Of a stretch of DNA of 40,468 bases, positions 17,660 to 27,471 are shown one piece after another. A program made the translations under genes and the position numbers. The notes beneath the pieces are model-generated. The model saw only the letters and a program-made list of their open reading frames with translations, had not been told where the DNA came from and searched no databases. Numbering within the stretch: the stretch's first letter is position 1; each line of letters opens with the position of its first letter. Origin of the DNA: Bacteroidaceae bacterium. GTDB lineage: Bacteria; Bacteroidota; Bacteroidia; Bacteroidales; Bacteroidaceae. The stretch is from contig JAKSJB010000018.1 in assembly GCA_024398475.1 (NCBI GenBank), positions 1-40,468 of the forward strand, written 5' to 3'.

Positions 17660-20572
17660 ATGTTCAGAAAGAGCGGCAGATTGGTTTTGCTTATGACTAT
17701 TGTGATTTCCACAGTGGCCATATTGTCGTGTTCTACTCAGAAGAACACGGGACTGACGCGTACCGTTCATTCTATCAAAGCGCACTACAACACTTTCTTC
17801 AACGGACAGCAGGCGTACAAGGAAGGATATGATGCCCAGCGCAAGGGTAATGATGACAACTTTATGGAACTCATCCCTTTCTACATGACCGGCAACAAGG
17901 CTACAAGGAAACTCGGCAAGGGCAACTATGACAAGGCTATCGAAAAGTCTAAGAAAAGCATAAAGCAGCATTCTATCACTAAAAAGCCTGAACTCAGTGC
18001 GTCGCAACGGCGCAAGCCTAAGGGACAGGCTTTACTGCAACAGAGGGAATACAATCCGTTCCTATACAAGGCGTGGTTCCTGCTTGGACAGGCACAGATG
18101 CAGGAGGGTGAATACATGGAAGCGGCTTCTACCTTTGCCTATATCCAGAGGCTCTACCCTAACAAGCCTAACATTATGGCGCAGGCACGTCTGCTGGAGG
18201 CTCGATGCTATTCGGAGATGGAATGGCACTTTGATGCTGAAAATATTATCAACGAATTGCGCAGGGATAGTTTTCCTGAGAAATACGAACATGTTCGGTC
18301 GGGTATTCTTGCTGACATAAACCTGCAGCGGGGAAAGTTGGAGGATGCCATTCCTTACGTGCTTGATGCGGCAAAGCATCAGAAAGGGGCGACTGAGGCT
18401 GCCAGACTGTATTTCCTGTTGGGACAGCTCTATCAGCGGACTGATCAGAAATCTCTGGCTTACAAGGCTTTTCAAAAGGTCATTTCCAAGAATCCGCCTT
18501 ACGAATTGGAGTTCAACGCTAGAATACAGCAGACTTCGGTGATGTCGCAGGGGCAGTCTAAACAGATGATTGCCAAACTCAAGCGTATGGCTAAGGATGA
18601 GAAGAACAAGGATTATCTTGATCAGGTGTATTATGCCATCGGCAATATCTATCTGGCTCAGAAAGATACTGCTCAGGCTATTGATGCATATTGTGCCGGG
18701 GTGGAGAAAAGTACACGCAGCAGCATTGAGAAAGGTATTGTGTGGCTGAACCTCGGAAGACTCTATTGGGATAAGGAGAAATTCGTAAAGGCTCAGGAGT
18801 GCTATTCCGGTGCGTTAGGTCTTTTCGACAAGGAGCATGACGACTACAAGGAGCTGGATGAGCGTTCGCATATTCTTGAAGACTTGCTGCCTCATGCTAC
18901 TGCCGTGGAACTGCAGGACAGTCTGCAGACTCTTGCACGCATGGATTCTGTGGAACGGCTGAAAGTGATTGACAAAATCATTGAGGATCTGAAGAAGAAG
19001 GAGAAGGAGGAAGCACGCAAGATGGCTGATGCGGAACAGAACAAGGCGACTCAGGAGGCTCGGCAACTAAGCGGAGCTGCAAATGCGGCTAACGGCAACC
19101 GACCTAACCAACCTGCATTGTGGTACTTCTACAATCCTACTGCCGTCGCTGCCGGTAAGTTGGAGTTCAAGAACAAATGGGGAAACAGGGAACTGGCTGA
19201 TGACTGGCGCAGAAAGAACAAGACGGTGTTGGCTGACAATACAACAGATGAAGACGGAGAGGTTACTGACAGTACGATGGCTGACAGTACGGCTGTTGAT
19301 TCCCTGAAATCGACTGTGGAACTGACTGAAGAGCAGAAGGAAGAACTGGAGAAGATGGCTGAATATGAAGCCGATCCTCACCGGCCGGAGTATTACTTGA
19401 AGGACATTCCGCTTACTGAGGAAAAGATGGCTGCATCAAATGCCATTCTCGTGGAAGGACTTTACAATTCTGCAATTATTTATAAGGACCAGATGGAAAA
19501 CTTCCCTCTGGCTGAACGTACATTCAGGCGGGTTTATTCGGACTTCCCTGACTATGAACACATTGACGAGACATACTACAATCTTTTCCAACTTTACTCA
19601 CGTACTCAGGACTACGAGTCGGCTAACTCTTACAAGGAGTTGCTCTTGAGCAGTTATCCTGACAATCCGCATGCAAAACTTATCAGCGACCCTGACTTTG
19701 AATTCAAGGGAAGGTATGGCAAGATGATTGAGGATTCTCTTTATCAGGATGCTTATGACGCATACGTGAGAGATGACTTCAACAAGGTTGTGAATGATGC
19801 GGACTTGGCTATTCGTGATTATCCTGAAGGGGATAACCGTGCACGTTTCATGTTCCTACGTTCAATGAGCAAACTAAACCTCGGTGAATCGGAGCAGTTC
19901 ATGTCGTCGATGCGTGAGATTGTGGAGAAATATCCAAAGAGTACTGTCAGTGAACTGGCGGGACTGTATGTAAAGGGACTTACTGAAGGTAGGTTGCTCG
20001 CAGGTGGTAAGATGAACAACGGTTCTATCTGGGAACGCCGAATCAGTTATGCCGAAGGTACTGACTCGTTGGCAGCAGACACTACTTTCTCTGATGAAAA
20101 GAACTGTGACTGGTCGTTTATCATTGCCTATGAGCACGACAGCATCAACGAAAATCAGTTGCTATATGAAGTGGCACGCTATAACTTCTCCAGTTTCTCT
20201 ATCCGCAACTTCAACATTGAGATTGTTCCTGGTGAGGGCATTGATATCCTGAAGGTTAATCCTTTCCTCAACTATGATGAGGCTTATATCTATCTGCATA
20301 AACTTGTCAACGATGAGGAGATGGCCATGAAACTTGAAGGTTTGAAACTCTTCATAATTTCTGAGGACAACCTGAAGAAAATCATGAGGGGACTGAGTTA
20401 TGCTGATTACTTCGACTTCTATGACAGCAACTTCGACAGGATTGGAAAACTGCAGATTGATGAAAGGGCTCTCGACGAGCCTACGGATATTCCTGATCCT
20501 GAGGAGCAGATGGAAATGGAGGAGGACGAAGAGGAGGAGTATGGTGACGGTGAAGAAAACTTTATCTTCTAA
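17660..20572 (+). CDS. porW: Type IX secretion system lipoprotein PorW/SprE
   Basis: Periplasmic TPR lipoprotein of 970 residues, homologous in pattern to PorW/SprE, an essential T9SS component thought to link the inner-membrane motor to the outer-membrane translocon. The lipobox is Cys24 (VAILSCSTQKNT), followed by the family hallmark AHYNTFFNGQQAYKEGYDAQ (about 45-64) and ELIPFYMTGN. TPR helices are visible at about 130-330 (LLGQAQMQEGEYMEAASTFAYI; LYFLLGQLYQRTDQKSLAYKAF). The middle is charged coiled coil (about 430-470), with more TPRs at about 590-780 (YNSAIIYKDQMENFPLAERTF). The C-terminus is strongly acidic (EEQMEMEEDEEEEYGDGEE). The porX ATG lies 16 bp downstream, so both are probably one transcript. 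The repeat-laden leader may affect expression. The symbol rests on family resemblance. Confidence 0.9.
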   Translation: MFRKSGRLVLLMTIVISTVAILSCSTQKNTGLTRTVHSIKAHYNTFFNGQQAYKEGYDAQRKGNDDNFMELIPFYMTGNKATRKLGKGNYDKAIEKSKKSIKQHSITKKPELSASQRRKPKGQALLQQREYNPFLYKAWFLLGQAQMQEGEYMEAASTFAYIQRLYPNKPNIMAQARLLEARCYSEMEWHFDAENIINELRRDSFPEKYEHVRSGILADINLQRGKLEDAIPYVLDAAKHQKGATEAARLYFLLGQLYQRTDQKSLAYKAFQKVISKNPPYELEFNARIQQTSVMSQGQSKQMIAKLKRMAKDEKNKDYLDQVYYAIGNIYLAQKDTAQAIDAYCAGVEKSTRSSIEKGIVWLNLGRLYWDKEKFVKAQECYSGALGLFDKEHDDYKELDERSHILEDLLPHATAVELQDSLQTLARMDSVERLKVIDKIIEDLKKKEKEEARKMADAEQNKATQEARQLSGAANAANGNRPNQPALWYFYNPTAVAAGKLEFKNKWGNRELADDWRRKNKTVLADNTTDEDGEVTDSTMADSTAVDSLKSTVELTEEQKEELEKMAEYEADPHRPEYYLKDIPLTEEKMAASNAILVEGLYNSAIIYKDQMENFPLAERTFRRVYSDFPDYEHIDETYYNLFQLYSRTQDYESANSYKELLLSSYPDNPHAKLISDPDFEFKGRYGKMIEDSLYQDAYDAYVRDDFNKVVNDADLAIRDYPEGDNRARFMFLRSMSKLNLGESEQFMSSMREIVEKYPKSTVSELAGLYVKGLTEGRLLAGGKMNNGSIWERRISYAEGTDSLAADTTFSDEKNCDWSFIIAYEHDSINENQLLYEVARYNFSSFSIRNFNIEIVPGEGIDILKVNPFLNYDEAYIYLHKLVNDEEMAMKLEGLKLFIISEDNLKKIMRGLSYADYFDFYDSNFDRIGKLQIDERALDEPTDIPDPEEQMEMEEDEEEEYGDGEENFIF

Positions 20573-20588
20573 CCAAAAGTTATTCAGT

Positions 20589-22139
20589 ATGAACGGTAAA
20601 CTATTGTGGGTCGATGACGAAATGGAATTGCTCAAGGGGTATATTGTATATCTTGAGAAGAAAGGCTATGAAGTATTGACTGCTACAAACGGACGCGATG
20701 CTGTGGATATGTGCAACGAGCAGTCGTTCGACATTATTTTCCTTGACGAGAACATGCCTGGACTCAGTGGGCTGGAGACTCTTGCACTTATTAAGGGAAT
20801 AATCCCGACGGTGCCTGTTGTGATGGTGACCAAAAGTGAGGAGGAAAACATCATGAACCAGGCTATCGGACAGAAGATTGCTGACTATCTCATCAAACCG
20901 GTTAATCCTTCTCAGATTCTGCTTACACTGAAAAAGCACCTTCACAAGAAGGAGATAGAAAGCGAAGTGACTGATTCGTCGTACAGGCAGAACTTCCAGC
21001 AGATTTCGCTGCAGATAAACGACTCCTATTCACTGGATGACTGGAAGGATGTCTACAGGAAACTGGTGTTCTGGGAACTGGAACTGAGCAGTACGAACAG
21101 TGACATGAGCGAGATGCTGAGAATGCAGAAGGCTGAGGCTAATCAGGAATTTGCCAAATTTGTGAGGAAGAATTATCTTGACTGGATACAGGATAATGAA
21201 AACCGCCACATGATGAGTCCTGACTTATTCAAGCGCAGGCTGTTTCCTATGCTGAACAAGGGGGAGAAAGTGTTTCTCCTGGTTTTTGACAATTTCCGAT
21301 ATGACCAGTGGAGGGTTATCAGCAATGAATTGGCTGATGAATTTGTCATTGACGAAGAACTTTATATGAGTATACTGCCGACGGCAACGCAGTATGCACG
21401 AAATGCAATATTTGCAGGATTGATGCCGAACCAGATATCTGAAATGTTTCCAGAACTGTGGGTGGATGAGGATGAAGACGAAGGCAAGAACCTAAACGAG
21501 GCTCCTCTTATACGCACTCACATTGAACGGTATCGCCGACACGATACTTTTTCGTATTCTAAACTGAATTCGGCTAATGACAGTGAAAAATTGGTAAACC
21601 AATTCAAGTCGCTGCTGACAAACGACATAAACGTGGTTGTAATCAATTTCATTGACATGCTGTCGCATGCAAGGACTGAATCCAAGATGGTGCGGGAACT
21701 GGCGTCTGACGAAACGGCTTATAGGAGTATTACTGCTTCATGGTTCAGGCATTCGCCTGTAAGGGACTTGTTCAGGCTGCTTGCTGATACTGACTACAAG
21801 ATTGTCATAACGACGGACCACGGTTCCATAAAGGTGAACAACCCTGTGAAGGTCATCGGTGACAAGAACACAAATACCAACCTGAGATACAAGTTGGGCA
21901 AGAATCTGAACTACAACGCTAAGGAGGTGTTTGAGATAAGAGAACCTAAAAAGGCTTATCTGCCAACGCCGAACATTAGTACGTCGTATATTTTTGCACA
22001 GAACGATGACTTCTTTGCATATCCAAACAATTACAACTACTACGTGAACTATTTCCGCAACACTTTTCAGCATGGTGGCATCAGTATGGAGGAAATGCTC
22101 ATTCCTTTTGTCACGCTACAGAGCAAAAGACACAAATAA
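20589..22139 (+). CDS. porX: T9SS response regulator PorX (receiver plus PglZ/alkaline phosphatase-like domain)
   Basis: Response regulator of 516 residues that controls T9SS genes and function. The start at 20589 gives the clean receiver start MNGKLLWVDDEMELL; upstream in-frame codons overlap porW and are rejected. Receiver domain 1-115: acidic D9/D10, phospho-acceptor Asp53 (IIFLDENMPG), Thr81 (VMVTKS) and Lys103 (LIKPVNP). A linker follows, then an alkaline phosphatase-superfamily PglZ-type effector domain (about 220-510). Its likely metal and nucleophile residues are D234 (LVFDNFRYDQW), the PTAT threonines near 265-267, D356 and H360 (FIDMLSH), and D410-H411 (TTDHGS). PorX of Porphyromonas and Flavobacterium has this architecture, partners the kinase PorY, and its effector domain hydrolyses nucleotides. 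No kinase gene is in this window. Confidence 0.93.
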   Translation: MNGKLLWVDDEMELLKGYIVYLEKKGYEVLTATNGRDAVDMCNEQSFDIIFLDENMPGLSGLETLALIKGIIPTVPVVMVTKSEEENIMNQAIGQKIADYLIKPVNPSQILLTLKKHLHKKEIESEVTDSSYRQNFQQISLQINDSYSLDDWKDVYRKLVFWELELSSTNSDMSEMLRMQKAEANQEFAKFVRKNYLDWIQDNENRHMMSPDLFKRRLFPMLNKGEKVFLLVFDNFRYDQWRVISNELADEFVIDEELYMSILPTATQYARNAIFAGLMPNQISEMFPELWVDEDEDEGKNLNEAPLIRTHIERYRRHDTFSYSKLNSANDSEKLVNQFKSLLTNDINVVVINFIDMLSHARTESKMVRELASDETAYRSITASWFRHSPVRDLFRLLADTDYKIVITTDHGSIKVNNPVKVIGDKNTNTNLRYKLGKNLNYNAKEVFEIREPKKAYLPTPNISTSYIFAQNDDFFAYPNNYNYYVNYFRNTFQHGGISMEEMLIPFVTLQSKRHK

Positions 22140-22141
22140 TT

Positions 22142-22172
22142 GTTGCCGATTCATTTATATTCACTAACTTTG
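22142..22172 (+). promoter_or_regulatory. Promoter of the GH127-type gene
   Basis: A -7 box TAACTTTG (22165-22172) with GTTG (22142-22145) 19 bp upstream fits the Bacteroidetes consensus. It starts right at the porX stop codon, giving the hydrolase an independent transcript with a leader of roughly 55 nt. Confidence 0.65.
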
Positions 22173-22235
22173 CAGACGAATAATAGCAATCATTATATTT
22201 TACTAACTAAAGACAACTACAAAAAAAACATCAAC

Positions 22236-24743
22236 ATGAAAAAAGAAATCAAGACATGGGGACTGATTGTGGTGGGACTACTTACACCATCTGTCACTGC
22301 ACAGAAGGCAATGGCTCAGTCCGTGCTGTACCCTCAGCATTTTGACCTTACTGAGGTCGCATTACTAAACGGTCCGATGAAGACCGCTACTGAACTTAAC
22401 GCAAAGGTATTGCTTCAATACGATGCTGACAGACTGATGACTCCGTTCGTGCGTGAGGCAGAACTTGACAGAAAGACTGACAGCAAGTATTTCAAATGGC
22501 AGGAGAAACATCCTTCTTTCGGCAACTGGGGACAGCCTGACTGGACTCTGGAAGGACATGTGGGCGGTCACTATATCAGTGCTTTGGCTTTGGCTTATGC
22601 TGCATTGGATGACCAACCTGCCAACATGACTGTAAAAACTCAGTTGAAGGAACGTCTGGAATACTGTCTGGCTATCATGAAGGACTGCCAGGATGCCTAC
22701 AGCAACGACACTGAGGGACTGAAGGGCTTTATCGGCGGTCAGCCTATCAGAGATGCATGGAAGGCGATGTACAGCGGCGATGCCAACAAGTTCTACAAAG
22801 TGGGAGGATGGGTTCCTTTCTACTGCGAGCATAAGATTCTTGCCGGTCTGAGAGATGCTTACGTTTATGCTGGAAACGAACTGGCTAAGGTTATGTTCAA
22901 GGGATTGTGCGACTGGCATATTGCCCTTGTTGACAAACTGGATGACAAGACTATGCAGAGCGTGCTCAACAGTGAGCATGGAGGGGTTAATGAAACTCTT
23001 GCCGACGCTTACAGAATTTTCGGTGAACAGAAATATCTTGATGCTGCCAGGAAATTCAGCCATCAGACTATGGTTGACGGTATGTTGACTGCCAATACGA
23101 CTTTCCTGAACAACAGACATGCTAATACTCAGGTTCCTAAGTATATTGGTTTTGAGAGAATTTCACAACTGAACACGGCTGATGCCAACTATCATACTAC
23201 GGCTGTGAATTTCTGGAATGACGTGGTAAGCAACCGTACGGTATGTATCGGAGGAAACAGTGTAAACGAACATTTCCTCAACCAGTCGAACTATGACAAC
23301 TATATTTCTCAGCCTGACGGTCCTGAGACTTGCAACAGCAACAATATGCTGAAACTGTCGGAAGAGCTCTTCGACGATACGCATGATTCTAAATATGCCG
23401 ACTTCTACGAGAACACTATGTTCAATCATATCCTTTCAACTCAAGACCCTACTACGGGTGGATATGTTTACTTCACTACCCTTCGCCCACAGGGATACAA
23501 GATTTATTCTCAGGTGAATCAGGGTATGTGGTGCTGCGTGGGTACTGGAATGGAGAACCACAGCAAATATGGTCATTTCATCTATACTCATAACGGCAAG
23601 ACTCTGTATGTGAACCTGTTCGTGGCAAGTGAACTCAACAACAAGGATTTCGGAATACGTCAGGAAACTCAGTTCCCTTATTCTGACAATACCTGTCTGA
23701 CTGTTACAAAGAAAGGCAAGTATGCCATTGCAATACGTAAACCTAGTTGGGTTGGAGATGGTTTTGGCATTACTGTAAATGGTATTTCGGTCAGTGACGC
23801 TGAAACTGTCAACGGTTATGTAGTGATGAACAGGAAATGGAAGAAGGGAGATGTTGTCAAAGTCAATCTGCCTATGAGTCTCCGTATGGAGGAATGCCCT
23901 GGTCTAAGCGACTACGTTGCATTCAAGTACGGTCCTATTCTCCTTGCCGGAGATACTGAACTGAAAGATCTGCAGAACGAGTATGCGGGAGAAGGACGTA
24001 TGGATCACTCCCCTGGTGTCCGCGGTACTCAGAAGCCTGTAAATACTTCGCCTTTGCTTATCTGCAACCGTAAGGATGTATTGGGTCTGCTCAGCAAAGG
24101 TGAGGGACTGAACTTCACTATCAAGGCTCCTGATTTTGTTCCTGCCGGTTCTCTGTTTGAAAACAAGAAGACTCTTACCCTTCGTCCGTTCTTCGGTACT
24201 CACCATACACGTTACGTGATTTACTGGTACCAACAGACTAAGGATGAGTATGAGAACAGTGACCTCGGTAAGTCGGAACAGGCAAGGAAACTGCTTGAAG
24301 ACCGTACTATTGATTTCGTCGGAACTGGTGAGCAGCAGAGCGAAGCCGGTCACAAGGTGGCTTTTTCGGATGGTTCAAACAAGGGTAGTTATAACGGAGA
24401 ATTCTATCGCGATGCTCAAAGGGATGGATTCATTCAATATACTCTCAGCAATACTGACGGACTGACTGAAGGACTGTCGATTATGTGTAGGTTCACTACT
24501 GCCGACAGGGGGCGTTCATGCGGTATTTATGTAGAAGGGGAAAAACTGATGGAATATAATGTTCCAGGAAGGGTTACTCCTTCCGAAAACGGATTCTTCA
24601 ATATCGAAGTTCCTATCAAGGATGAACTGCTGAAGGACAAGAAGGGAAAGGCTAAGACAGAACTTACTTTCCAACTGAAGGCTGAAAAAGGTACGCTTTG
24701 TCCGGGACTTTACTTTGTGCGTCTCCTGAAAAAGGCAGAATAG
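22236..24743 (+). CDS. Glycoside hydrolase family 127/146-type beta-L-arabinofuranosidase (DUF1680)
   Basis: Exported glycosidase of 835 residues from the chosen start at 22236. The longer ORF start abuts the porX stop and would place 32 poor residues before a good signal peptide (MKKEIKTWGLIVVGLLTPSVTAQ). It carries the DUF1680 pattern: ALLNGPMKTATELNAKVLLQYDADRL, GHVGGHYISALALAYA and GFIGG. The zinc/catalytic set known from HypBA1-like enzymes is visible: Glu364 and Cys366 (GPETCNSNNM), and Cys433-Cys434 (GMWCCVGTGMENHSKYG), the first of the pair being the likely nucleophile. C-terminal beta domains follow. Expected to remove beta-L-arabinofuranose from plant arabinans or glycoproteins. Choice between GH127 and GH146 needs a profile search. 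No SusCD partner is adjacent on this strand. The gene 43 bp downstream may be co-transcribed. Confidence 0.88.
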   Translation: MKKEIKTWGLIVVGLLTPSVTAQKAMAQSVLYPQHFDLTEVALLNGPMKTATELNAKVLLQYDADRLMTPFVREAELDRKTDSKYFKWQEKHPSFGNWGQPDWTLEGHVGGHYISALALAYAALDDQPANMTVKTQLKERLEYCLAIMKDCQDAYSNDTEGLKGFIGGQPIRDAWKAMYSGDANKFYKVGGWVPFYCEHKILAGLRDAYVYAGNELAKVMFKGLCDWHIALVDKLDDKTMQSVLNSEHGGVNETLADAYRIFGEQKYLDAARKFSHQTMVDGMLTANTTFLNNRHANTQVPKYIGFERISQLNTADANYHTTAVNFWNDVVSNRTVCIGGNSVNEHFLNQSNYDNYISQPDGPETCNSNNMLKLSEELFDDTHDSKYADFYENTMFNHILSTQDPTTGGYVYFTTLRPQGYKIYSQVNQGMWCCVGTGMENHSKYGHFIYTHNGKTLYVNLFVASELNNKDFGIRQETQFPYSDNTCLTVTKKGKYAIAIRKPSWVGDGFGITVNGISVSDAETVNGYVVMNRKWKKGDVVKVNLPMSLRMEECPGLSDYVAFKYGPILLAGDTELKDLQNEYAGEGRMDHSPGVRGTQKPVNTSPLLICNRKDVLGLLSKGEGLNFTIKAPDFVPAGSLFENKKTLTLRPFFGTHHTRYVIYWYQQTKDEYENSDLGKSEQARKLLEDRTIDFVGTGEQQSEAGHKVAFSDGSNKGSYNGEFYRDAQRDGFIQYTLSNTDGLTEGLSIMCRFTTADRGRSCGIYVEGEKLMEYNVPGRVTPSENGFFNIEVPIKDELLKDKKGKAKTELTFQLKAEKGTLCPGLYFVRLLKKAE

Positions 24744-24786
24744 CGCACATCAAGCGACACTAACAAGAAAAATAATAAAGAACAAA

Positions 24787-27396
24787 ATGCTTAAAAAGAC
24801 TAGACGACTGTTGCCCGATATTTTATGCGTGGCATTGTTTGCTGTTATTGCATTGGTTTATTTCTACCCTGCTGACATTGAAGGCAGAAGACTGAACCAG
24901 CATGACAATAACGCAGCGGACGGAATTGGAGTTGAAATCAATCAGTATCGCGACCGTCATAACGGTGAAACACCAAGATGGACGAACAGCGTGTTCGGCG
25001 GTATGCCTACCTATCAGATTTCTCCAAGTTATGACTCCACTCGTGGGATGTCATTCATAGAGAAGGCTTATCATCTGTGGCTGCCTGATTATGTGTTCTA
25101 CATATTCATTTCAATGCTTGGTTTCTATATTCTCCTCCGTGCTTTTGACTTCAGGCAATGGATGGCTGCATTGGGTGCTATCGTCTGGGCTTTTTCAAGT
25201 TATTTCTTCATCATCATTGCCGCAGGTCATATCTGGAAAGTGCTGACTCTGGCTTATATTCCACCAACTATCGGCGGTATGGTGCTATGCTACAGGAAAA
25301 GGTATCTATGGGGATGTGCCGTTACTACCTTGTTTGCGACATTGCAGATTCTGTCGAACCATGTGCAGATGAGTTACTATTTCCTTGTACCTGAATTGCT
25401 TATAGTCATTTCATTTCTTGTAAACTACATTTCTAGGAATGATGTCAAGTCATGGCTGAAAGGTACTGCTGCGATTGCTGTCGCTGCTGTCTTGGCCATC
25501 GGTATCAATATCTCCAATCTCTACCACACTTACGAATATTCAAAGGATACTATGCGTGGAAAGAGCGAACTTGTGAAGCAGGGAAAGACCGAAGACCAGA
25601 CTGACAGCGGACTGGAACGCAGTTATATTACTGCCTGGAGTTACGGAATAGATGAGACTTGGACTCTGCTTGTTCCTAATGTCAAAGGTGGTGCGTCATT
25701 CCCACTCAGTGCCAACGAGACTGCAATGAAAAAGGCTGACCCTACTTTGGCCAACGCTCATATTTATGATGCCTTCACTCAATATTGGGGTGAACAGCCC
25801 GGCACAAGCGGACCTGTATATGTGGGTGCGCTTGTCTGCATGCTCTTCGTTCTGTCTCTGTTCATCCTTTCCTGGAAATCACCTCTGAAATGGGCCTTGC
25901 TGATTTCTACCGTCGTATCTATCCTATTGGCGTGGGGAAAGAACTTCATGCCGTTTACGGATTTCTGTATCGACTATATTCCTATGTACAGCAAATTCAG
26001 GACTGTGGCTTCGGCACTGGTGGTAGCGGAATTCACTATTCCGTTGCTTGCCATGCTCGGACTGAAGGAATTCGTAGAACGTTGTCAGGAAAAGGAAAAC
26101 AGAGGAAAAATGCTGCGTGCGCTGTCACTCAGTACAATCATTACAATAGGTTGCTGCCTGTTCTTTGCATGGTGTCCTACTGCATTCGGAGACTGTGTCA
26201 GCACAAGCGACAGGGATGCTGTTGCTCAGTATATCAATCAGGGGTATTTCGATTCTTCAATCGGAGCGAACATTCTGGCATCAATCAGCAGTATGCGTGA
26301 AGCCATGCTTACAAGTGACGCATGGCGTTCTGTATTTATCATCGTACTCGGTGCTTTCATAATGTGGCTTATCTACAAGAAAAAGAAATACAGCACCATG
26401 CTTGCTCTTGCATTGATTGCTATCTGTCTGATTGATATGTGGCAGGTAAACAAGCGCTACCTAAATGATTCCATGTTTACTCCTGATACTCGTATTACGA
26501 CTAACAACTATCAGCCTCAGGATTGGGAGAAGTACATTATCGGCAAATCGGGTGACGGAAGAAACTATAGGGTTCTGAACCTTGCGGTCAGTACTTTCAA
26601 CGATAATTCCACTTCATTCTGTTTCAGCAGTGTCGGTGGATATCATGCTGCAAAACTGCGCCGCTACCAGGAACTGATTGAGGAATGTGTTGCTCCTGAA
26701 ATGCAGAACATTTACAAGGTTTTGTCAAGTGCTCCTCTGGACACTGTAGCAATGAGGACTGCTGCTAACCCTGGATATCCTGTATATGACCTCAGTCATG
26801 CAAATACTGACTCGGTGTTCCGCACTCTCAACATGCTCAATACCCGTTGGTTTGTTATGGGTGGACAGGAAGGAATCAATATTCCTATTGAGAACACCGG
26901 TGCTTATGGCAATGCCTGGTTCGTGAACGATGTAAGGATTGTCAATACTGCCAACGAGGAAATTGATGCTCTCCACAATGTCAATACTCACACTACTGCC
27001 GTTATCAACAGGAATCTGTCTACTCTGCAGAATCCATCCGGCATTCAGGCTGACAGTACGGCAAACATCAAACAGATTTCCCTTACTCCAGACGAGGTTA
27101 GTTATGAAGCTGACAGCAAGAAGGGAGGATTGGTTGTATTCTCTGAAATATTCTATCCTGGCTGGACTGCTACAATAGACGGCAAGGAGGCTCCTATTCT
27201 CCGTGCTAACTATGTACTGCGTGCCATGGAAATTCCTGCAGGAAAGCATACTATCATCATGACATTCGACCCTCAGACGGTTAAGACTACGGAAACTATT
27301 GCCAATATCTGTTTCTACCTATTCGCTGCTATCTGTATATGCCTATTGTGGCATTGGTTTGGATGGGGCGGAAGAAAGGAGGGCAAGGAAGACTAA
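24787..27396 (+). CDS. YfhO-family multispanning membrane protein
   Basis: Inner-membrane protein of 869 residues resembling the YfhO family, a GT-C-like group thought to act in glycosylation of envelope polymers or lipids. It has an N-terminal TM helix (DILCVALFAVIALVYFYPADI), a short loop with QHDNNAADGIGVEI and TPRWTNSVFGGMPTYQI, which is characteristic of Bacteroidetes members, then many hydrophobic segments through about residue 560. A periplasmic C-terminal region (about 570-830, with GLVVFSEIFYPGWTATIDGK, a YfhO hallmark) and a last TM helix (ICFYLFAAICICLLWHWF) follow. The substrate is unknown. It may be co-transcribed with the upstream hydrolase gene (43-bp gap). Confidence 0.85.
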   Translation: MLKKTRRLLPDILCVALFAVIALVYFYPADIEGRRLNQHDNNAADGIGVEINQYRDRHNGETPRWTNSVFGGMPTYQISPSYDSTRGMSFIEKAYHLWLPDYVFYIFISMLGFYILLRAFDFRQWMAALGAIVWAFSSYFFIIIAAGHIWKVLTLAYIPPTIGGMVLCYRKRYLWGCAVTTLFATLQILSNHVQMSYYFLVPELLIVISFLVNYISRNDVKSWLKGTAAIAVAAVLAIGINISNLYHTYEYSKDTMRGKSELVKQGKTEDQTDSGLERSYITAWSYGIDETWTLLVPNVKGGASFPLSANETAMKKADPTLANAHIYDAFTQYWGEQPGTSGPVYVGALVCMLFVLSLFILSWKSPLKWALLISTVVSILLAWGKNFMPFTDFCIDYIPMYSKFRTVASALVVAEFTIPLLAMLGLKEFVERCQEKENRGKMLRALSLSTIITIGCCLFFAWCPTAFGDCVSTSDRDAVAQYINQGYFDSSIGANILASISSMREAMLTSDAWRSVFIIVLGAFIMWLIYKKKKYSTMLALALIAICLIDMWQVNKRYLNDSMFTPDTRITTNNYQPQDWEKYIIGKSGDGRNYRVLNLAVSTFNDNSTSFCFSSVGGYHAAKLRRYQELIEECVAPEMQNIYKVLSSAPLDTVAMRTAANPGYPVYDLSHANTDSVFRTLNMLNTRWFVMGGQEGINIPIENTGAYGNAWFVNDVRIVNTANEEIDALHNVNTHTTAVINRNLSTLQNPSGIQADSTANIKQISLTPDEVSYEADSKKGGLVVFSEIFYPGWTATIDGKEAPILRANYVLRAMEIPAGKHTIIMTFDPQTVKTTETIANICFYLFAAICICLLWHWFGWGGRKEGKED

Positions 27397-27422
27397 ATCA
27401 ACGGCTGCTGCATGGACATCGC

Positions 27423-27438
27423 CTGTTCATGAGAACAG
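27423..27438. terminator. Short hairpin after the yfhO-like gene
   Basis: CTGTTC-ATGA-GAACAG forms a perfect 6-bp stem with a 4-nt loop in the 75-bp gap between the YfhO-like and Mrp genes. The T tract after it is weak, so termination would be partial at best. Confidence 0.3.
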
Positions 27439-27471
27439 TTATTCATTGACGAATTAATATTTCAGAAGTAT

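Noticed and set aside
20400..20588. Upstream start for porX
   Set aside because: It would overlap porW by more than 170 bp and add a Ser/Arg-rich leader before the receiver domain; the ATG at 20589 fits PorX homologues.
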